Positions 1-8,817 of a DNA stretch of 64,000 nt are shown piece by piece. The position numbers were made by a program, and so were the translations under genes. The notes under the pieces were generated by a model, which did not search any database, was not told the DNA's origin, and worked only from the letters and a program-made list of their open reading frames with translations. The first letter of the stretch is position 1, and each line of letters starts with the position of its first letter. Origin of the DNA: Roseateles_C aquae (lineage in GTDB: Bacteria; Pseudomonadota; Gammaproteobacteria; Burkholderiales; Burkholderiaceae_C); NCBI RefSeq assembly GCF_032337115.1, contig NZ_JAVXZY010000011.1, forward strand, positions 62,001-126,000. Direction: 5' to 3'.

Positions 1-1328
1 CTGCCATCGGCATCGCTGGAGCCGCCGGCATTGAAGGAGCAGCTCAGGCCGTTGCAGCTGCTGGTGAAGTTGGCCACCGGCGGCTGGTTGGTGCTGCCGC
101 CGCTGTCGCCATTGGGCACCTGGTTGTTGAAGTGCGTCGCCACCTGAGGCCAGATCTTGCTGATCTTCACGCCCTGGTTGGTGCAGCCGCCGAAATGGTG
201 CAGCGCAATCGCCTTGTTGCTGATGCCGGCGATCACCGGCGAGCCCGAGGAGCCGCCTTCGGTATCGCAGTAATAGGCGGCATCGGTACCGGCCGCATTG
301 CCCGCCGCATTGGCATTGTTGATCTTGCAGTTGCCACCGCCATCCTGGTCGCTGGTGATGGCCAGCTGCTTGGGCCTGCCACCGCCGTGCTGGGCAATAT
401 AGATCGCCTCATTCAGCGTCGGGTCGCGCACTTCCAGGCCCAGATAGCCGAAGCTGGCCACATTGGCAAAGTTGTTGATCGTGAACAGCGAGTAGTCCAG
501 CGTGGCATCGGTCTTGAGCAGCGTGCCGCCGGTCACCTTGGTCACCGTGCCCTGCGTGCTGCCGCCACAGCTCGTGTTCTGGTAGTTGAACCAGACCTCG
601 GTGTTGGTCAGCGTCGCCTGATCGGCGAAGCAGTGGTTGTTGGTGAACATGCGGTTGTCGGCGCCGACACGCCAGCCGGTGCACAGGCTGCTGCCGGCCA
701 TCAGCAGGCGGGCCACCGGGCGAGTGCGGTCGTACTGCGTGGGGTTGCTGCTGGCAAAGCAGACCGGATCGCGGCGTTCGTCGGTGCCGCAGACCGACAG
801 CGGCGTGCGCTCCTCGATACCCATCTGGCCGGCGTGGAACTGATCCACGCGCAGCACGTTTGACGGTCCCCAGGCCACGCCTGCAGGCAGCACCAGCGTC
901 ACGATGGCCGTCTCACCAAAGACCGACAGCGCGGCAAAGCGGGTCAGGCCGTCCTCACCCTGGGCGCGGTCGTAGGTGCGGTTGTTCTGTGCCTCGGCGT
1001 CGTAGCGATGGACCTCCTGACCGTCGGCCGAGCTGACCAGCACATAGGCCCCCGCCGGCAGGCGAAACTCGGCGAAATGGACCTTGATGAAGTCCGCGCC
1101 GGCCTGGCCAACTTTCTGCGCGATGCGGCGCTCGCCGTTGGACAGGGCCTGGCGCGGATCGACCTTGAAGCGCACATCGGCGCTGACCGCCTGGGCCACC
1201 GTCAGCGGCTTGGGATGGGTGTTGGTGGCCTGCGCGGCGCTGATCAGCGGCATGGCGGCGCTCAGGCTGAGTACCAGGGCGGTGAGGGAGCGCGCTTGCA
1301 GGCGCGACGGGCTGCGTTCGAGGGCCAT
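1..1328 (-). CDS. Secreted lysyl-endopeptidase-like serine protease with PKD domain (C-terminus outside window)
   Basis: A chymotrypsin-fold serine protease resembling Achromobacter protease I, probably exported and cleaving proteins outside the cell. The visible 442 residues begin with a signal peptide (about 1-33, ending SAAQA). A putative catalytic triad is visible: His232 in TNNHCFAD, Asp278 in DATLDYSLF and Ser361 in GGSSGSP. Several cysteines around them (C180, C190, C216, C233, C254) fit the disulfide-rich lysyl endopeptidase family. A PKD-like repeat starts near residue 415 (NQPPVANF) and runs off the window edge, so the total length is unknown. The ATG at 1328 is preferred over the in-frame ATG at 1340 because GGAG lies 6-9 bases upstream. 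The family call is firm; lysine specificity is inferred. Confidence 0.85.
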   Translation of the reverse strand, partial: MALERSPSRLQARSLTALVLSLSAAMPLISAAQATNTHPKPLTVAQAVSADVRFKVDPRQALSNGERRIAQKVGQAGADFIKVHFAEFRLPAGAYVLVSSADGQEVHRYDAEAQNNRTYDRAQGEDGLTRFAALSVFGETAIVTLVLPAGVAWGPSNVLRVDQFHAGQMGIEERTPLSVCGTDERRDPVCFASSNPTQYDRTRPVARLLMAGSSLCTGWRVGADNRMFTNNHCFADQATLTNTEVWFNYQNTSCGGSTQGTVTKVTGGTLLKTDATLDYSLFTINNFANVASFGYLGLEVRDPTLNEAIYIAQHGGGRPKQLAITSDQDGGGNCKINNANAAGNAAGTDAAYYCDTEGGSSGSPVIAGISNKAIALHHFGGCTNQGVKISKIWPQVATHFNNQVPNGDSGGSTNQPPVANFTSSCNGLSCSFNAGGSSDADG

Positions 1329-1496
1329 TGATGTCTCCATTCGGTTGTGATGCACCTATCCGCGGGAAGCACCGACAGCGACCGAGCATCAGCGGGTGCA
1401 AAGTCAGGCCTCGCGGAGCGCGATCATCGGCAGCACATCCCTGCTTGACCACTGCAAAGAGTGACAGGGTGTTGGCATCGCATATGCTGCTAGTCC

Positions 1497-2048
1497 ATGA
1501 CCCGTTCCGAGCCCATCCCCCATCCCTGCGCCACTGTCGAGCTCCGTCTGATGCACGAGGCCGATCTGCCGGCCTACAAAGCCTTACGCGATGGCATGCT
1601 GGAAGGTCATGAAGACGCCTTCACCTCGGACGCGGCCAGCGAGCGCGCCCGCCCGGCGAGCAGCTACCGCAGCCGTCTGGCCAATGGCGAGACCCTGCTG
1701 TTCACCCTGCTGGCCTGGCAAGACGGTGCGCTGCTGGGCGCGCTGACCATCGAGCGCGACCAGCGCAGCAAGGTCGCCCACCAGGCCCATCTGGTCGGCA
1801 TGATGGTCAGCGATGCGGCGCAGGGCCGCGGCATCGGCCGCCGGCTGATGGACGAGGCCCTGCGCCTGCTGCGCCAGGATCAGCGCCTGAGCCTGCTGAC
1901 GCTCAGTGTCACCGCCAGCAATGCCGGCGCGGTGCGCCTCTACGAAGGCGCTGGCTTCAAGCGCTATGGTCGCCTTGAAGGCGCCATCCGCCTGCCCGAC
2001 GGCCGGGTGCTGGACAAGGACTTGATGGTGCTGCGGCTGCGCGATTGA
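1497..2048 (+). CDS. GNAT family N-acetyltransferase
   Basis: Predicted cytoplasmic acetyl-CoA-dependent N-acetyltransferase of 183 residues; substrate unknown. The acetyl-CoA pyrophosphate-binding motif is clear at about residues 103-111 (AAQGRGIGRRLM), preceded by the beta-4 strand LVGMMVSD. The C-terminal part (ASNAGAVRLYEGAGFKRYG) is the usual GNAT motif B, typical of the RimI/RimJ-like group. It stands alone, divergent from the upstream protease and convergent with the next gene, from which it is separated by only 18 bp. Confidence 0.85.
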   Translation: MTRSEPIPHPCATVELRLMHEADLPAYKALRDGMLEGHEDAFTSDAASERARPASSYRSRLANGETLLFTLLAWQDGALLGALTIERDQRSKVAHQAHLVGMMVSDAAQGRGIGRRLMDEALRLLRQDQRLSLLTLSVTASNAGAVRLYEGAGFKRYGRLEGAIRLPDGRVLDKDLMVLRLRD

Positions 2049-2066
2049 GCCGCCAGCCGCTGCGGC

Positions 2067-3134
2067 CTACTTGAGCACGCTCAAGGGGTCGACGACGTCG
2101 ACACCCTGCATATCGCCAAGCCAGTGGTCGAACCAGGTCTTGTGCGCCGCGCCGACGATCACCAGCACGCGGGCGCCGGGGCGCTCGCGGAACGTCTCGC
2201 GGATATTGGCGACCATGCGCAGATTGCGCACCTCCCAGCCGCCGACCCAGACCTGCGGCGAGCGATGGCTGGCCTGGCCGCGCATCGCCGTGCCGACATT
2301 GGCATCGGCGTCGACGCGCAGCGCTGCCGGTGAATTCATCAGCCGGTACAGCGGCAGCAGATCGCTGGCCCGGGCCAGCCCGTCTTCCTGCTGCCGCAGG
2401 GCCTTGGCGGCGTCGGTGCCGTTGTTCCAGGCCTGCTGCACGGCGTCCCAGAAGGCCTTCTCGTCCGCGGGCTTGACGTCGATGTTGTCGCCGGTGTGGT
2501 TGTCAACCGCGTGGACACGAGTCAGCCCGGCGCCGGCGGCCAACCTGGCGGCAATCAGAAAGCTCTCATTGCGCACTGTCTCCAACTTGCGCAGTCGCTG
2601 CACCAGCGCGGCATCCAGGCCATCGCCCTCGCGGCGCTCGGCCTCGGGCAGTTGCAGCCACTGCACATAGGCTGAGGCCTCATCGGCAGCCGCCATGAAG
2701 ACGGCGGCCAGATGGCGGCGCTCGGCCGGCTTCGGCTGGGCCGGCCAGGCCTTGAGGAGTTCGTGCTGCGCGGCCAGCGCGGCGGGCAGGTCCAGGCCGG
2801 TGGCGGTCTGGGCGGCGCGGGTATCGGCACAGTTGAAACCGTCGCCATAGCGTTGCCGGTGGCGACGCATCAGATCGCATTCCTCGCCGGACTGGTGCTC
2901 GATGGTGATGATGTCCGGCTTGAAGGCGGCGAGCCGCTGCATCAGTCCGTCCAGCGCCTTGGGATCAAAGCTCTTGGGCAGGCCGTTCAGATGCACGGTG
3001 CCCAGCACCAGCACCTGGGCGCGCTGCCCCACCATGCCCTCGTCCATGCGCAACGCGCCGGCCTGTGCGGCCAGGCTGATGCCGAGTGCCACCACCATGG
3101 CGCCGAGCTGTCCTGCTCGCTTGATGTGCTTCAT
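2067..3134 (-). CDS. Secreted DUF5694 protein (TraB/GumN-like)
   Basis: A 355-residue protein with an N-terminal signal peptide (MKHIKRAGQL to the AQA near residue 25). The core begins VLVLGTVHLNGLPKSFDP and continues with DIITIEHQSGEECD. This beginning, a conserved His after GT and a later Glu, resembles the TraB/GumN/ChaN-like fold, and the whole protein matches what is annotated as DUF5694. Near the C-terminus RVLVIVGAAHKTWFDHWL provides another conserved His. Biochemical role is unknown; TraB-like proteins have been proposed to be metalloproteases, which is not testable here. It stands alone and is convergent with the GNAT gene. Confidence 0.7.
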   Translation of the reverse strand: MKHIKRAGQLGAMVVALGISLAAQAGALRMDEGMVGQRAQVLVLGTVHLNGLPKSFDPKALDGLMQRLAAFKPDIITIEHQSGEECDLMRRHRQRYGDGFNCADTRAAQTATGLDLPAALAAQHELLKAWPAQPKPAERRHLAAVFMAAADEASAYVQWLQLPEAERREGDGLDAALVQRLRKLETVRNESFLIAARLAAGAGLTRVHAVDNHTGDNIDVKPADEKAFWDAVQQAWNNGTDAAKALRQQEDGLARASDLLPLYRLMNSPAALRVDADANVGTAMRGQASHRSPQVWVGGWEVRNLRMVANIRETFRERPGARVLVIVGAAHKTWFDHWLGDMQGVDVVDPLSVLK

Positions 3135-3302
3135 TGCTATCGCTTCCTTGTCTGCTCATGCCCTGCCCCAACAGCCAGTCGGCCGCGGGTCTGGCGGCGA
3201 TTGTGCTGAGTGAGGCCGATGAACAGCAGCGCCCTGCGACACGCCGCAAATCAGGCGGCATGGAACGAAGCAGCCGCCGATGCACACACCCGGCAGGCCA
3301 TG

Positions 3303-3329
3303 AAAAACGGCGGGCCTGGGCCCGCCGTT
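3303..3329 (-). terminator. Rho-independent terminator of the M13 peptidase gene
   Basis: On the minus strand a 10-bp GC-rich stem (AACGGCGGGC / GCCCGCCGTT, four-base loop) is followed by five T residues. It lies about 45 bp after the M13 peptidase stop codon. This is a textbook intrinsic terminator. Confidence 0.85.
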
Positions 3330-3373
3330 CTCAGTCCATCAGCGCCATCAGCGCCTGGAATTGGCAAAGGCGA

Positions 3374-5395
3374 TTACCAGAGGCGAATGCGCTCGCTGCT
3401 GGGCTTGAACATCTGGTCGCCGGACTTGGTGCCGAAGGCCTCGTGGAAGGCATCGCTGTTGACGGCAGCGCCGTTGGCGCGGAACTCGCTGGGCGAATGC
3501 GGGTCCGTGGTCAGGCGTTGCAGCGCGGTCTGCTCGCGCGACTTGCTGCGCCAGACCTGCGACCAGCCGATGAAGAAGCGCTGATCGCCGGTATAGCCAT
3601 CGATCACCTCGGCCGGCTTGCCGCCGAGCGAGCGGCGGTAGGCCTTGAAGGCGACCTGCAGGCCGGACAGATCGGCGATGTTCTCGCCCAGTGTCAGCTG
3701 GCCGTTGACATGCTTGCCGGGGATGGGCTCATAACCGTTGTACTGCGCAACCAGCTTGGCCGTCACCGCATCGAAGGCCTTGCGATCGGCCTTGCTCCAC
3801 CAGTTGCGCAGCTTGCCGTCGGCGTCGAACTGGCTGCCTTCGTCGTCAAAGCCGTGGCTGATCTCGTGGCCGATCACGCCGCCGATGCCGCCGTAATTGA
3901 CCGCATCATCGGCCTCGGCATTGAAGAAGGGCGGCTGCAGGATGGCGGCCGGGAAGACGATTTCATTGGTGGTCGGCTCATAGTAGGCGTTGACCTGCTG
4001 AGGCAGCATGCCCCACTCGCGGCGGTCGACCGGCTGGCCGGCCTTGGCGGCCAGGTACTGCCACTCAAAGCGCTGCGAACGCAGGCGGTTGCCCAGCGCA
4101 TCCCCGGTACGCACGTCCAGCGCGCTGAAGTCGCGCCAGATTTCCGGATAGCCGATCTTGACCATGATCTTGCCGAGCTTCTCGTGCGCGGCCTTCTTGG
4201 TCGGTGCCGACATCCAGCTGAGGCTGTCGACCGACTCGCCAAAGGCAGCGAGCAGATTGCCGACCAGCTGGTCCATCTTGGCCTTGTGGGCGGCCGGGAA
4301 GTACTGGGCCACATAGAGCTCGCCCAGCGCCTCGCCGAGCGCGGCATTGACCTGCTCGACACCCTGCTGCCAGCGCGGCCGCTCGGCGCTGGCGCCGCTC
4401 AGCGCCACACCGCGCAGCTCGAAGCGGGCCTCGCGCAAGGCCTTGGGCAGCACGCCGGCATGGGCGTCCAGCGTGTGCAGCTTGGCGTAAAGCTTCCAGT
4501 CGGCCAGCGGCTCGCGGGCCACCAGGCGGGCCACTTCACGGGCGGTGCTGGGCTGGCCGACGATCAGGCGGTCGATCTTGGCCAGATTGGCCGCGGCCAG
4601 CAGGCCCTGCCAGTCCAGGCCAGGGGCGGCCTTGGTCAGCTGGGCCGGCGTCATCGGGTTGTAGGTCTTGGTCGGTTCGCGCAGGCGCACCGGGTCCCAG
4701 TGCGCCGCGGCGATCTTGGTCTCCAGCGCCAGCACGCGCTGTGCGGCGGCGGCCGGGTCGGCCTCGCCCAGCGTCGTGGCCAGGGTGGTCAGATAGCGCA
4801 CATAGGCCTCGCGGGCCTTGGCCATGCGGGCATCGTCGCGCTTCAGGTAGTAGTCACGGCCGGGCAGACCCAGGCCGCCCTGGCTGGCCACCGTGCGGTT
4901 GACGGTCGGCTGCTTGAAATCAGCGCCCACATTCAGCTGGATCGGCGTGGCCTGCTGGCCTTGCACCGCGCCAAACCAGGCCGACAGCTGCTTGGCATTG
5001 CCGATCGCATCGATGGCCGCCAGCAGCGGCTGCACCGGCGCCAGGCCGGCCTTGTCGATCGCCTCGGTATCCAGGAAGGCCTGGTAGTAGCGGGCGATCT
5101 TCTCTTCCTTGCTGCCGGCGGCAGGCTGGCCAGCCAGCAGACTGTCGAGCAGGCTGCGCACGCGCTGGTCCGACAGATCGCGCAGTTCGATGAAAGCGCC
5201 ATGCACGCCCTTGTCGGCCGGCAGTTCGACCGTCTTCAGCCAATGGCCGTTGACGGCGCCGAACAGGTCGTCCTGCACGCGCACCGTGGCGTCGAAATGC
5301 TGCTTGTCGATGCCGGACGGCGCCGCCGACACGGCAAACGCCGCCTGCAGCAGCATGACCAGCGCGCTGCGCTTCAGAAAGGTGGACTTATTCAT
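3374..5395 (-). CDS. M13 family metallopeptidase (neprilysin/PepO-like), secreted
   Basis: A zinc endopeptidase of the neprilysin family, 673 residues, which matches the usual bacterial M13 length. The zinc-binding HEISH motif sits in VIGHEISHGFDDEGSQ and the third ligand in ENIADLSG; the substrate-binding NAYYEPTTNEIVFPA motif precedes them. The N-terminus MNKSTFLKRSALVML...AVSAA is a signal peptide, so the enzyme should act in the periplasm or outside, degrading small peptides. A start 33 codons further upstream (5494) is open but would bury the signal peptide behind a non-hydrophobic extension, so the ATG at 5395 is preferred; no good ribosome-binding site is visible at either. Confidence 0.92.
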   Translation of the reverse strand: MNKSTFLKRSALVMLLQAAFAVSAAPSGIDKQHFDATVRVQDDLFGAVNGHWLKTVELPADKGVHGAFIELRDLSDQRVRSLLDSLLAGQPAAGSKEEKIARYYQAFLDTEAIDKAGLAPVQPLLAAIDAIGNAKQLSAWFGAVQGQQATPIQLNVGADFKQPTVNRTVASQGGLGLPGRDYYLKRDDARMAKAREAYVRYLTTLATTLGEADPAAAAQRVLALETKIAAAHWDPVRLREPTKTYNPMTPAQLTKAAPGLDWQGLLAAANLAKIDRLIVGQPSTAREVARLVAREPLADWKLYAKLHTLDAHAGVLPKALREARFELRGVALSGASAERPRWQQGVEQVNAALGEALGELYVAQYFPAAHKAKMDQLVGNLLAAFGESVDSLSWMSAPTKKAAHEKLGKIMVKIGYPEIWRDFSALDVRTGDALGNRLRSQRFEWQYLAAKAGQPVDRREWGMLPQQVNAYYEPTTNEIVFPAAILQPPFFNAEADDAVNYGGIGGVIGHEISHGFDDEGSQFDADGKLRNWWSKADRKAFDAVTAKLVAQYNGYEPIPGKHVNGQLTLGENIADLSGLQVAFKAYRRSLGGKPAEVIDGYTGDQRFFIGWSQVWRSKSREQTALQRLTTDPHSPSEFRANGAAVNSDAFHEAFGTKSGDQMFKPSSERIRLW

Positions 5396-5547
5396 CTGGA
5401 GGGAATGCAGAGTTTGGAGTGCGGCCGCCTGACGACTGTCGAGCAAGGAGAGGCGGCCAAGAAAGGCCGCAAGCGTAAGCGATCGTGCTGACAAGGCCGA
5501 AAGTTTTGGGGGCGGCGTACCGACAGGCAGCCACCCCGCACCACTGC

Positions 5548-5583
5548 TTCACTGCCGCTGGACTCCCCGCCAGCGGCAGTGAA
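5548..5583. repeat. 14-bp perfect inverted repeat (hairpin)
   Basis: Two perfect 14-base arms (TTCACTGCCGCTGG and its complement) flank an eight-base loop. No T-run follows on either strand, so it is not a standard intrinsic terminator. It lies between the start of the M13 gene and the mobile-element-like repeat at 5609. Function unknown. Confidence 0.5.
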
Positions 5584-5608
5584 TTCCAACTCAATCCGCC
5601 CGCGTTAG

Positions 5609-5888
5609 GGAAGGTCTGCATAAGTCGGCGCGGCCCGTGGCAAGCGCCAGCCAGGGCCTGCCAAGGGCCGAGCCGCGGCTCAGGCTGGTGGCCTGCGCAA
5701 GGCTCGCAACACCGGCAGGGCGTGGCTGGTACTTGCCCTGCGGATTGAGAGCAAAGGGGCCCCCACGGGCGTTGTGCTGCTCGGCTGTCGGGCCACCAGC
5801 CCGACCTTCGCAGCGCGCCGTAAATCATTGCTGTAGGGCCGCCCCGTTTCTCTCAACCGCGGCCGACGCCGACTTATGTAGACCTTCC
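5609..5888 (+). mobile_element. IS5-like non-autonomous element, copy 1 (MITE-like)
   Basis: A 280-bp element bounded by 22-bp terminal inverted repeats (GGAAGGTCTGCATAAGTCGG at the left, one mismatch at the right). It is flanked by the 4-bp direct repeat TTAG at 5605-5608 and 5889-5892. A second copy in inverted orientation occupies 33166-33433, with the interiors also clearly homologous, including the stretch reading GCAACACCGGCAGGGCGTGG. The interior is too short for a transposase. A YTAR-type 4-bp target duplication is typical of the IS5 group, so mobilisation by an IS5-family transposase elsewhere in the genome is inferred. It fills most of the 546-bp space between 5396 and 5941. Confidence 0.75.
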
Positions 5889-5907
5889 TTAGGGCGGCCT
5901 CCGGCGC

Positions 5908-5926
5908 AAACCCCGCCTTCGCGGGG
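5908..5926 (-). terminator. Probable intrinsic terminator of the gene at 5942-6946
   Basis: On the minus strand the stem CCCCGC/GCGGGG with a GAAG loop is followed by TTT. It begins 16 bp past the stop codon of the upstream gene. The T-run is short, so termination strength is uncertain. Confidence 0.6.
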
Positions 5927-5941
5927 CAGGCCAGAACAGCT

Positions 5942-6946
5942 TCAAGGAATCGGGCAACGCTTGCTGGGATCACGCAGGCTGCATTGCCATTGCCAATCCA
6001 CATTGACTTGCTCGATCAGGCTGACGCCAATCGTCACGCCAGGCACGCTCAACTGCAGATTGGCGACATTGCCGGTGATCTGCGTATTGAACGGCTCGCC
6101 CGCGCCATAGACGCCCTTCACTACCGCACCCTTGCCGATCTTCAGTGTGAGCTGGCTGTTGGCGATCAAATAGGCCAGGTTGTTGTTGACATACTGGCCG
6201 ATGGCAAAGGTCTGGCCATTCGGCAGCGTGATCACCTTGTCGGCCGGAATCAGCTGATTCAAGCCGGTCAGGTAATTTTGGTCGCGGCCGAAGAACAAAC
6301 CGTCCTTGAGCTGCGACAGCGCGCCGGTCACGCCATTGACGATACCCTGATCAATTTTCCCTTCGGCGGTATTAATCAGGATATTGCCGAGGATAGGAAG
6401 AATCCAGCTGATATTCGAATCGCAATCGGTAGAGGATCCGACATCGGCATTGACGCCCACCTTGTCGGACAGCAGCCGACCATCCGCCGCACCATACTGA
6501 CCCGTCACCCGGATATTGGCCAGCGAGGCGTGATTGCTGCAGTCGTACGAGAAAATCCCCCAGCGCTTGCCGCTGAACTGCGTGTAGGCGTCGTAGCTCA
6601 GGCCCGTCAGGCTCAGCAGCACCGCGCCATTGCCCTGCGGCTGGATCTGCACCGTCGGATCACCGCTCAGCGAACCGCTGACGAAATTGACCCCCTTGCT
6701 GACCGCCGCCTGGCGCATGAAATCGTTCAGCGAACTCTGGAACGCGTACGGCGCCGCCGCCATCTTGCCCGCAAAGCTGCCCAATGGCCCATTCGCCCTG
6801 CGGTCTTCGCTGTAACTCAGACTGGCACCGCCATAGCTGACGGTTGCGATGTACTGCGCCGAAACCACCCGCGGCGACCAATCGGCCTGCGCCACTCCAG
6901 CGCCGAGCAGCGCCATCATTCCTACAGTCAGACGACCGAGTTTCAT
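5942..6946 (-). CDS. Secreted protein of unknown function
   Basis: A 334-residue protein with a clear signal peptide (MKLGRLTVGMMALLGAGVAQA) and no recognisable enzyme motif. The mature part is rich in Ser, Gly and Asn and contains few cysteines (about C158, C195, C322 and C331 regions), consistent with an exported or surface protein. The start at 6946 is chosen because it begins the signal peptide and has GGGAAA upstream; an open extension to 7027 has no such support. It is monocistronic, ends in a probable terminator, and lies downstream of an AT-richer spacer containing a 20-bp palindrome. I do not recognise the family. Confidence 0.75.
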   Translation of the reverse strand: MKLGRLTVGMMALLGAGVAQADWSPRVVSAQYIATVSYGGASLSYSEDRRANGPLGSFAGKMAAAPYAFQSSLNDFMRQAAVSKGVNFVSGSLSGDPTVQIQPQGNGAVLLSLTGLSYDAYTQFSGKRWGIFSYDCSNHASLANIRVTGQYGAADGRLLSDKVGVNADVGSSTDCDSNISWILPILGNILINTAEGKIDQGIVNGVTGALSQLKDGLFFGRDQNYLTGLNQLIPADKVITLPNGQTFAIGQYVNNNLAYLIANSQLTLKIGKGAVVKGVYGAGEPFNTQITGNVANLQLSVPGVTIGVSLIEQVNVDWQWQCSLRDPSKRCPIP

Positions 6947-7139
6947 CACTGATTTCCCATTCTGAAAGCAAGCCCCGACCGGTGGCCACGCAGCGTATAT
7001 CGCATGCCCAGCACACCCCGCAGACATTCATTTGCACCCGCCGGTCAAGGCAATTTGGGAAACCCGGGAGCTGAACGGCACCAATCTCAACCTCCCTGAT
7101 TGATGCGGAATCATCGTCCCAGAAGAGATCTGGCAAGAC

Positions 7140-7159
7140 AGCTGTTAGTTCTAACAGCT
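7140..7159. promoter_or_regulatory. 20-bp palindrome in AT-richer spacer; possible operator
   Basis: A 9-bp perfect inverted repeat around TT (AGCTGTTAG / CTAACAGCT). It sits about 195 bp upstream of the secreted-protein gene at 6946, inside a spacer (6947-7343) that is noticeably richer in A+T than the rest of the window. No T-run follows, so an operator is more likely than a terminator. Apart from this and a small GGCGC/GCGCC hairpin at 7308-7321, I see nothing else in the spacer. Confidence 0.35.
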
Positions 7160-7343
7160 TGCCAAGCAAAGGCAATCACCTATCAAATTATTTCCGCAGC
7201 AGAAATTCACGGAAATATTTCAAAACGATGAATCGTGAGTTATTCGATGCAATTGTTTTGCAACTTCATCCGCCTGCCTTCGGCGCATGACTTGTAGGCG
7301 CGCGTTCGGCGCTACAGCGCCATCGCAAGTCCGCCCGGTGCCC

Positions 7344-8726
7344 TCACCCCGGCAGCAACAAACTCACCTCCAGCCCGCCGCCCTCGCGGTTGGCCAGCAG
7401 AATGCGGCCGCCGTGGGCCTCGGCGATTTCGCGGGCCAGGGCGAGGCCCAGACCGGTGCCGCTGCGCTTGGTCGAGTAAAAGGGCAAGAGCGCCTGGGCC
7501 AGCACGGCCTCGCTCATGCCGGGGCCGCGGTCGGCCACGCTGATCCACCATTCGCCGGCCCGGCGGCTGACGGCCAGGCTGACTTGCTCCGGCGGGCCGC
7601 CGGCCTCGTGGGCGTTCTTGATCAGATTGATCAGCGCCTGCTCGAGCTGCGCAGCGTCGAAGCGGGCCGTCTCATCGGCCAGCGGTGTGAGCAGCTGGAA
7701 GCTGCAGTGGTCGGCCAGGCCGCGCGCAAAGGCAGCCCAGCGCTGCTCACTGATCTGCGGCTGCGGCAGCTTGGCGAATTGCGCATAGCCGGCCAGGAAC
7801 TGGTGCAGATGGCGGGCGCGCTCGCCGATGCTCTGGAACACCTGCGGCAGGCGCTCGGGCTGGCCGCGCCGCGCCAGCTCGGCGCCGCTGTGGGCCAGCG
7901 AGGAGATCGGCGCCAGCGAGTTGTTCAGTTCGTGGCTGATGACGCGGATCACGCGCTTCCAGCTCGCCACCTCCTGGCGCGACAGCTCGCGCGTCATCCG
8001 CCGCAGGAGCAGCAGCCGGTAGGGCTGGCCCTGCAGGCTGAGCGCGCGCTGCGACAGATGAAAGCGCTCCTCGATGCCGGCCTCTTCCATCGCGAACAGC
8101 TGATCCTGCCCGCTGGCCAGCGCCTCGCGCAGCGCGGCCGGGGCCTCGGCCAGCAACGCGTCCAGCGTGCTGCTGGCCAGGCTGCGGCCACGCGCCAGCA
8201 GCTGGCGTGCAGCGAGATTGCCGTAGGCGACCTGGCCGCGATCATCGATCAGCAGCAGCGCCATCGGCGTATGTTGCACCACCGTATCGAGCAGCAGTTC
8301 GCGGGTGGCCAGCTGCTGGCGTTGCTGGCGCAGCGCCTGGCCCAGCTCGGCATGCAGGCGCAGCAGCTCGCCCAGCTCGCCACTCTGCCCGGCCGCGCTG
8401 ATCGACATGCTGTAGTCGCCGTCGCCATAGCTGAGCACCGCGCCCTGCAGCGCGCGCAGCGTGCGCTGCAGCGGCGCGCTGATGGTGCTGGCCAGCCAGA
8501 TGTAGAGCGGCAGGAGCAGTGCCAGGCTCCAGGCCAGGGCCACCGCGCTCCAGGGCTCGGGCGCCTGCAGCTCCCAGCCCCAGCCCTGGCGCGCCGCGTC
8601 CAGCACCTGCGGCAGCGGCCACAGCACCAGCAGCGCATGCACGCCCCAGGCCAGCAGCGCGGCGGCCAGGAACAGCAGCACCAGGCGGCCGTGCAGCGGC
8701 AGCACCAGGGCGTGGCGTGACTTCAT
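7344..8726 (-). CDS. Membrane sensor histidine kinase (NtrY-like)
   Basis: The 460-residue sensor kinase of a two-component system; it should autophosphorylate and pass phosphate to the adjacent NtrC-type regulator. Two transmembrane segments (about 14-37 and 60-80) flank a very short periplasmic loop, suggesting that it senses the membrane or a membrane partner rather than a soluble ligand. Then come a HAMP-like linker, a PAS-like region (about 140-245), the H-box VISHELNNSLAPI with His265, N-box NLIKNAHEA, and the G-boxes DRGPGM and GTGLGLA. It is the last gene of the efflux operon, 141 bp after the regulator, with strong hairpins in between. The short loop plus linkage to an efflux pump suggests envelope stress sensing (inference). 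Confidence 0.92.
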   Translation of the reverse strand: MKSRHALVLPLHGRLVLLFLAAALLAWGVHALLVLWPLPQVLDAARQGWGWELQAPEPWSAVALAWSLALLLPLYIWLASTISAPLQRTLRALQGAVLSYGDGDYSMSISAAGQSGELGELLRLHAELGQALRQQRQQLATRELLLDTVVQHTPMALLLIDDRGQVAYGNLAARQLLARGRSLASSTLDALLAEAPAALREALASGQDQLFAMEEAGIEERFHLSQRALSLQGQPYRLLLLRRMTRELSRQEVASWKRVIRVISHELNNSLAPISSLAHSGAELARRGQPERLPQVFQSIGERARHLHQFLAGYAQFAKLPQPQISEQRWAAFARGLADHCSFQLLTPLADETARFDAAQLEQALINLIKNAHEAGGPPEQVSLAVSRRAGEWWISVADRGPGMSEAVLAQALLPFYSTKRSGTGLGLALAREIAEAHGGRILLANREGGGLEVSLLLPG

Positions 8727-8782
8727 CGTTGCACCTCAGTCATTCGGGCCGAGCGCCGGGCCGCCCCAAGCCGGCCCGATTT

Positions 8783-8817
8783 GGCGATGCTTGCCGGCCG
8801 CACCGGCAAGCATCGCC
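8783..8817. repeat. 15-bp perfect hairpin between regulator and kinase genes
   Basis: Two perfect 15-base arms (GGCGATGCTTGCCGG and its complement) around a five-base loop. It is followed at 8820-8865 by further self-complementary sequence (CCCCCTCGGGGG, CCAAGGCGAGCCTTGG). The cluster lies in the 141-bp gap between the response-regulator and kinase genes. It could attenuate transcription, stabilise the mRNA end, or be a dispersed REP-like sequence. No T-tract is visible. Confidence 0.55.

Noticed and set aside
3134..5491. Long plus-strand reading frame of 785 codons antisense to the M13 peptidase gene
   Set aside because: It runs through a gene with a complete M13 active site on the other strand; its translation is low-complexity (rich in Gly, Leu, Arg, Gln) and has no domain. 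High GC content leaves such shadow frames open.
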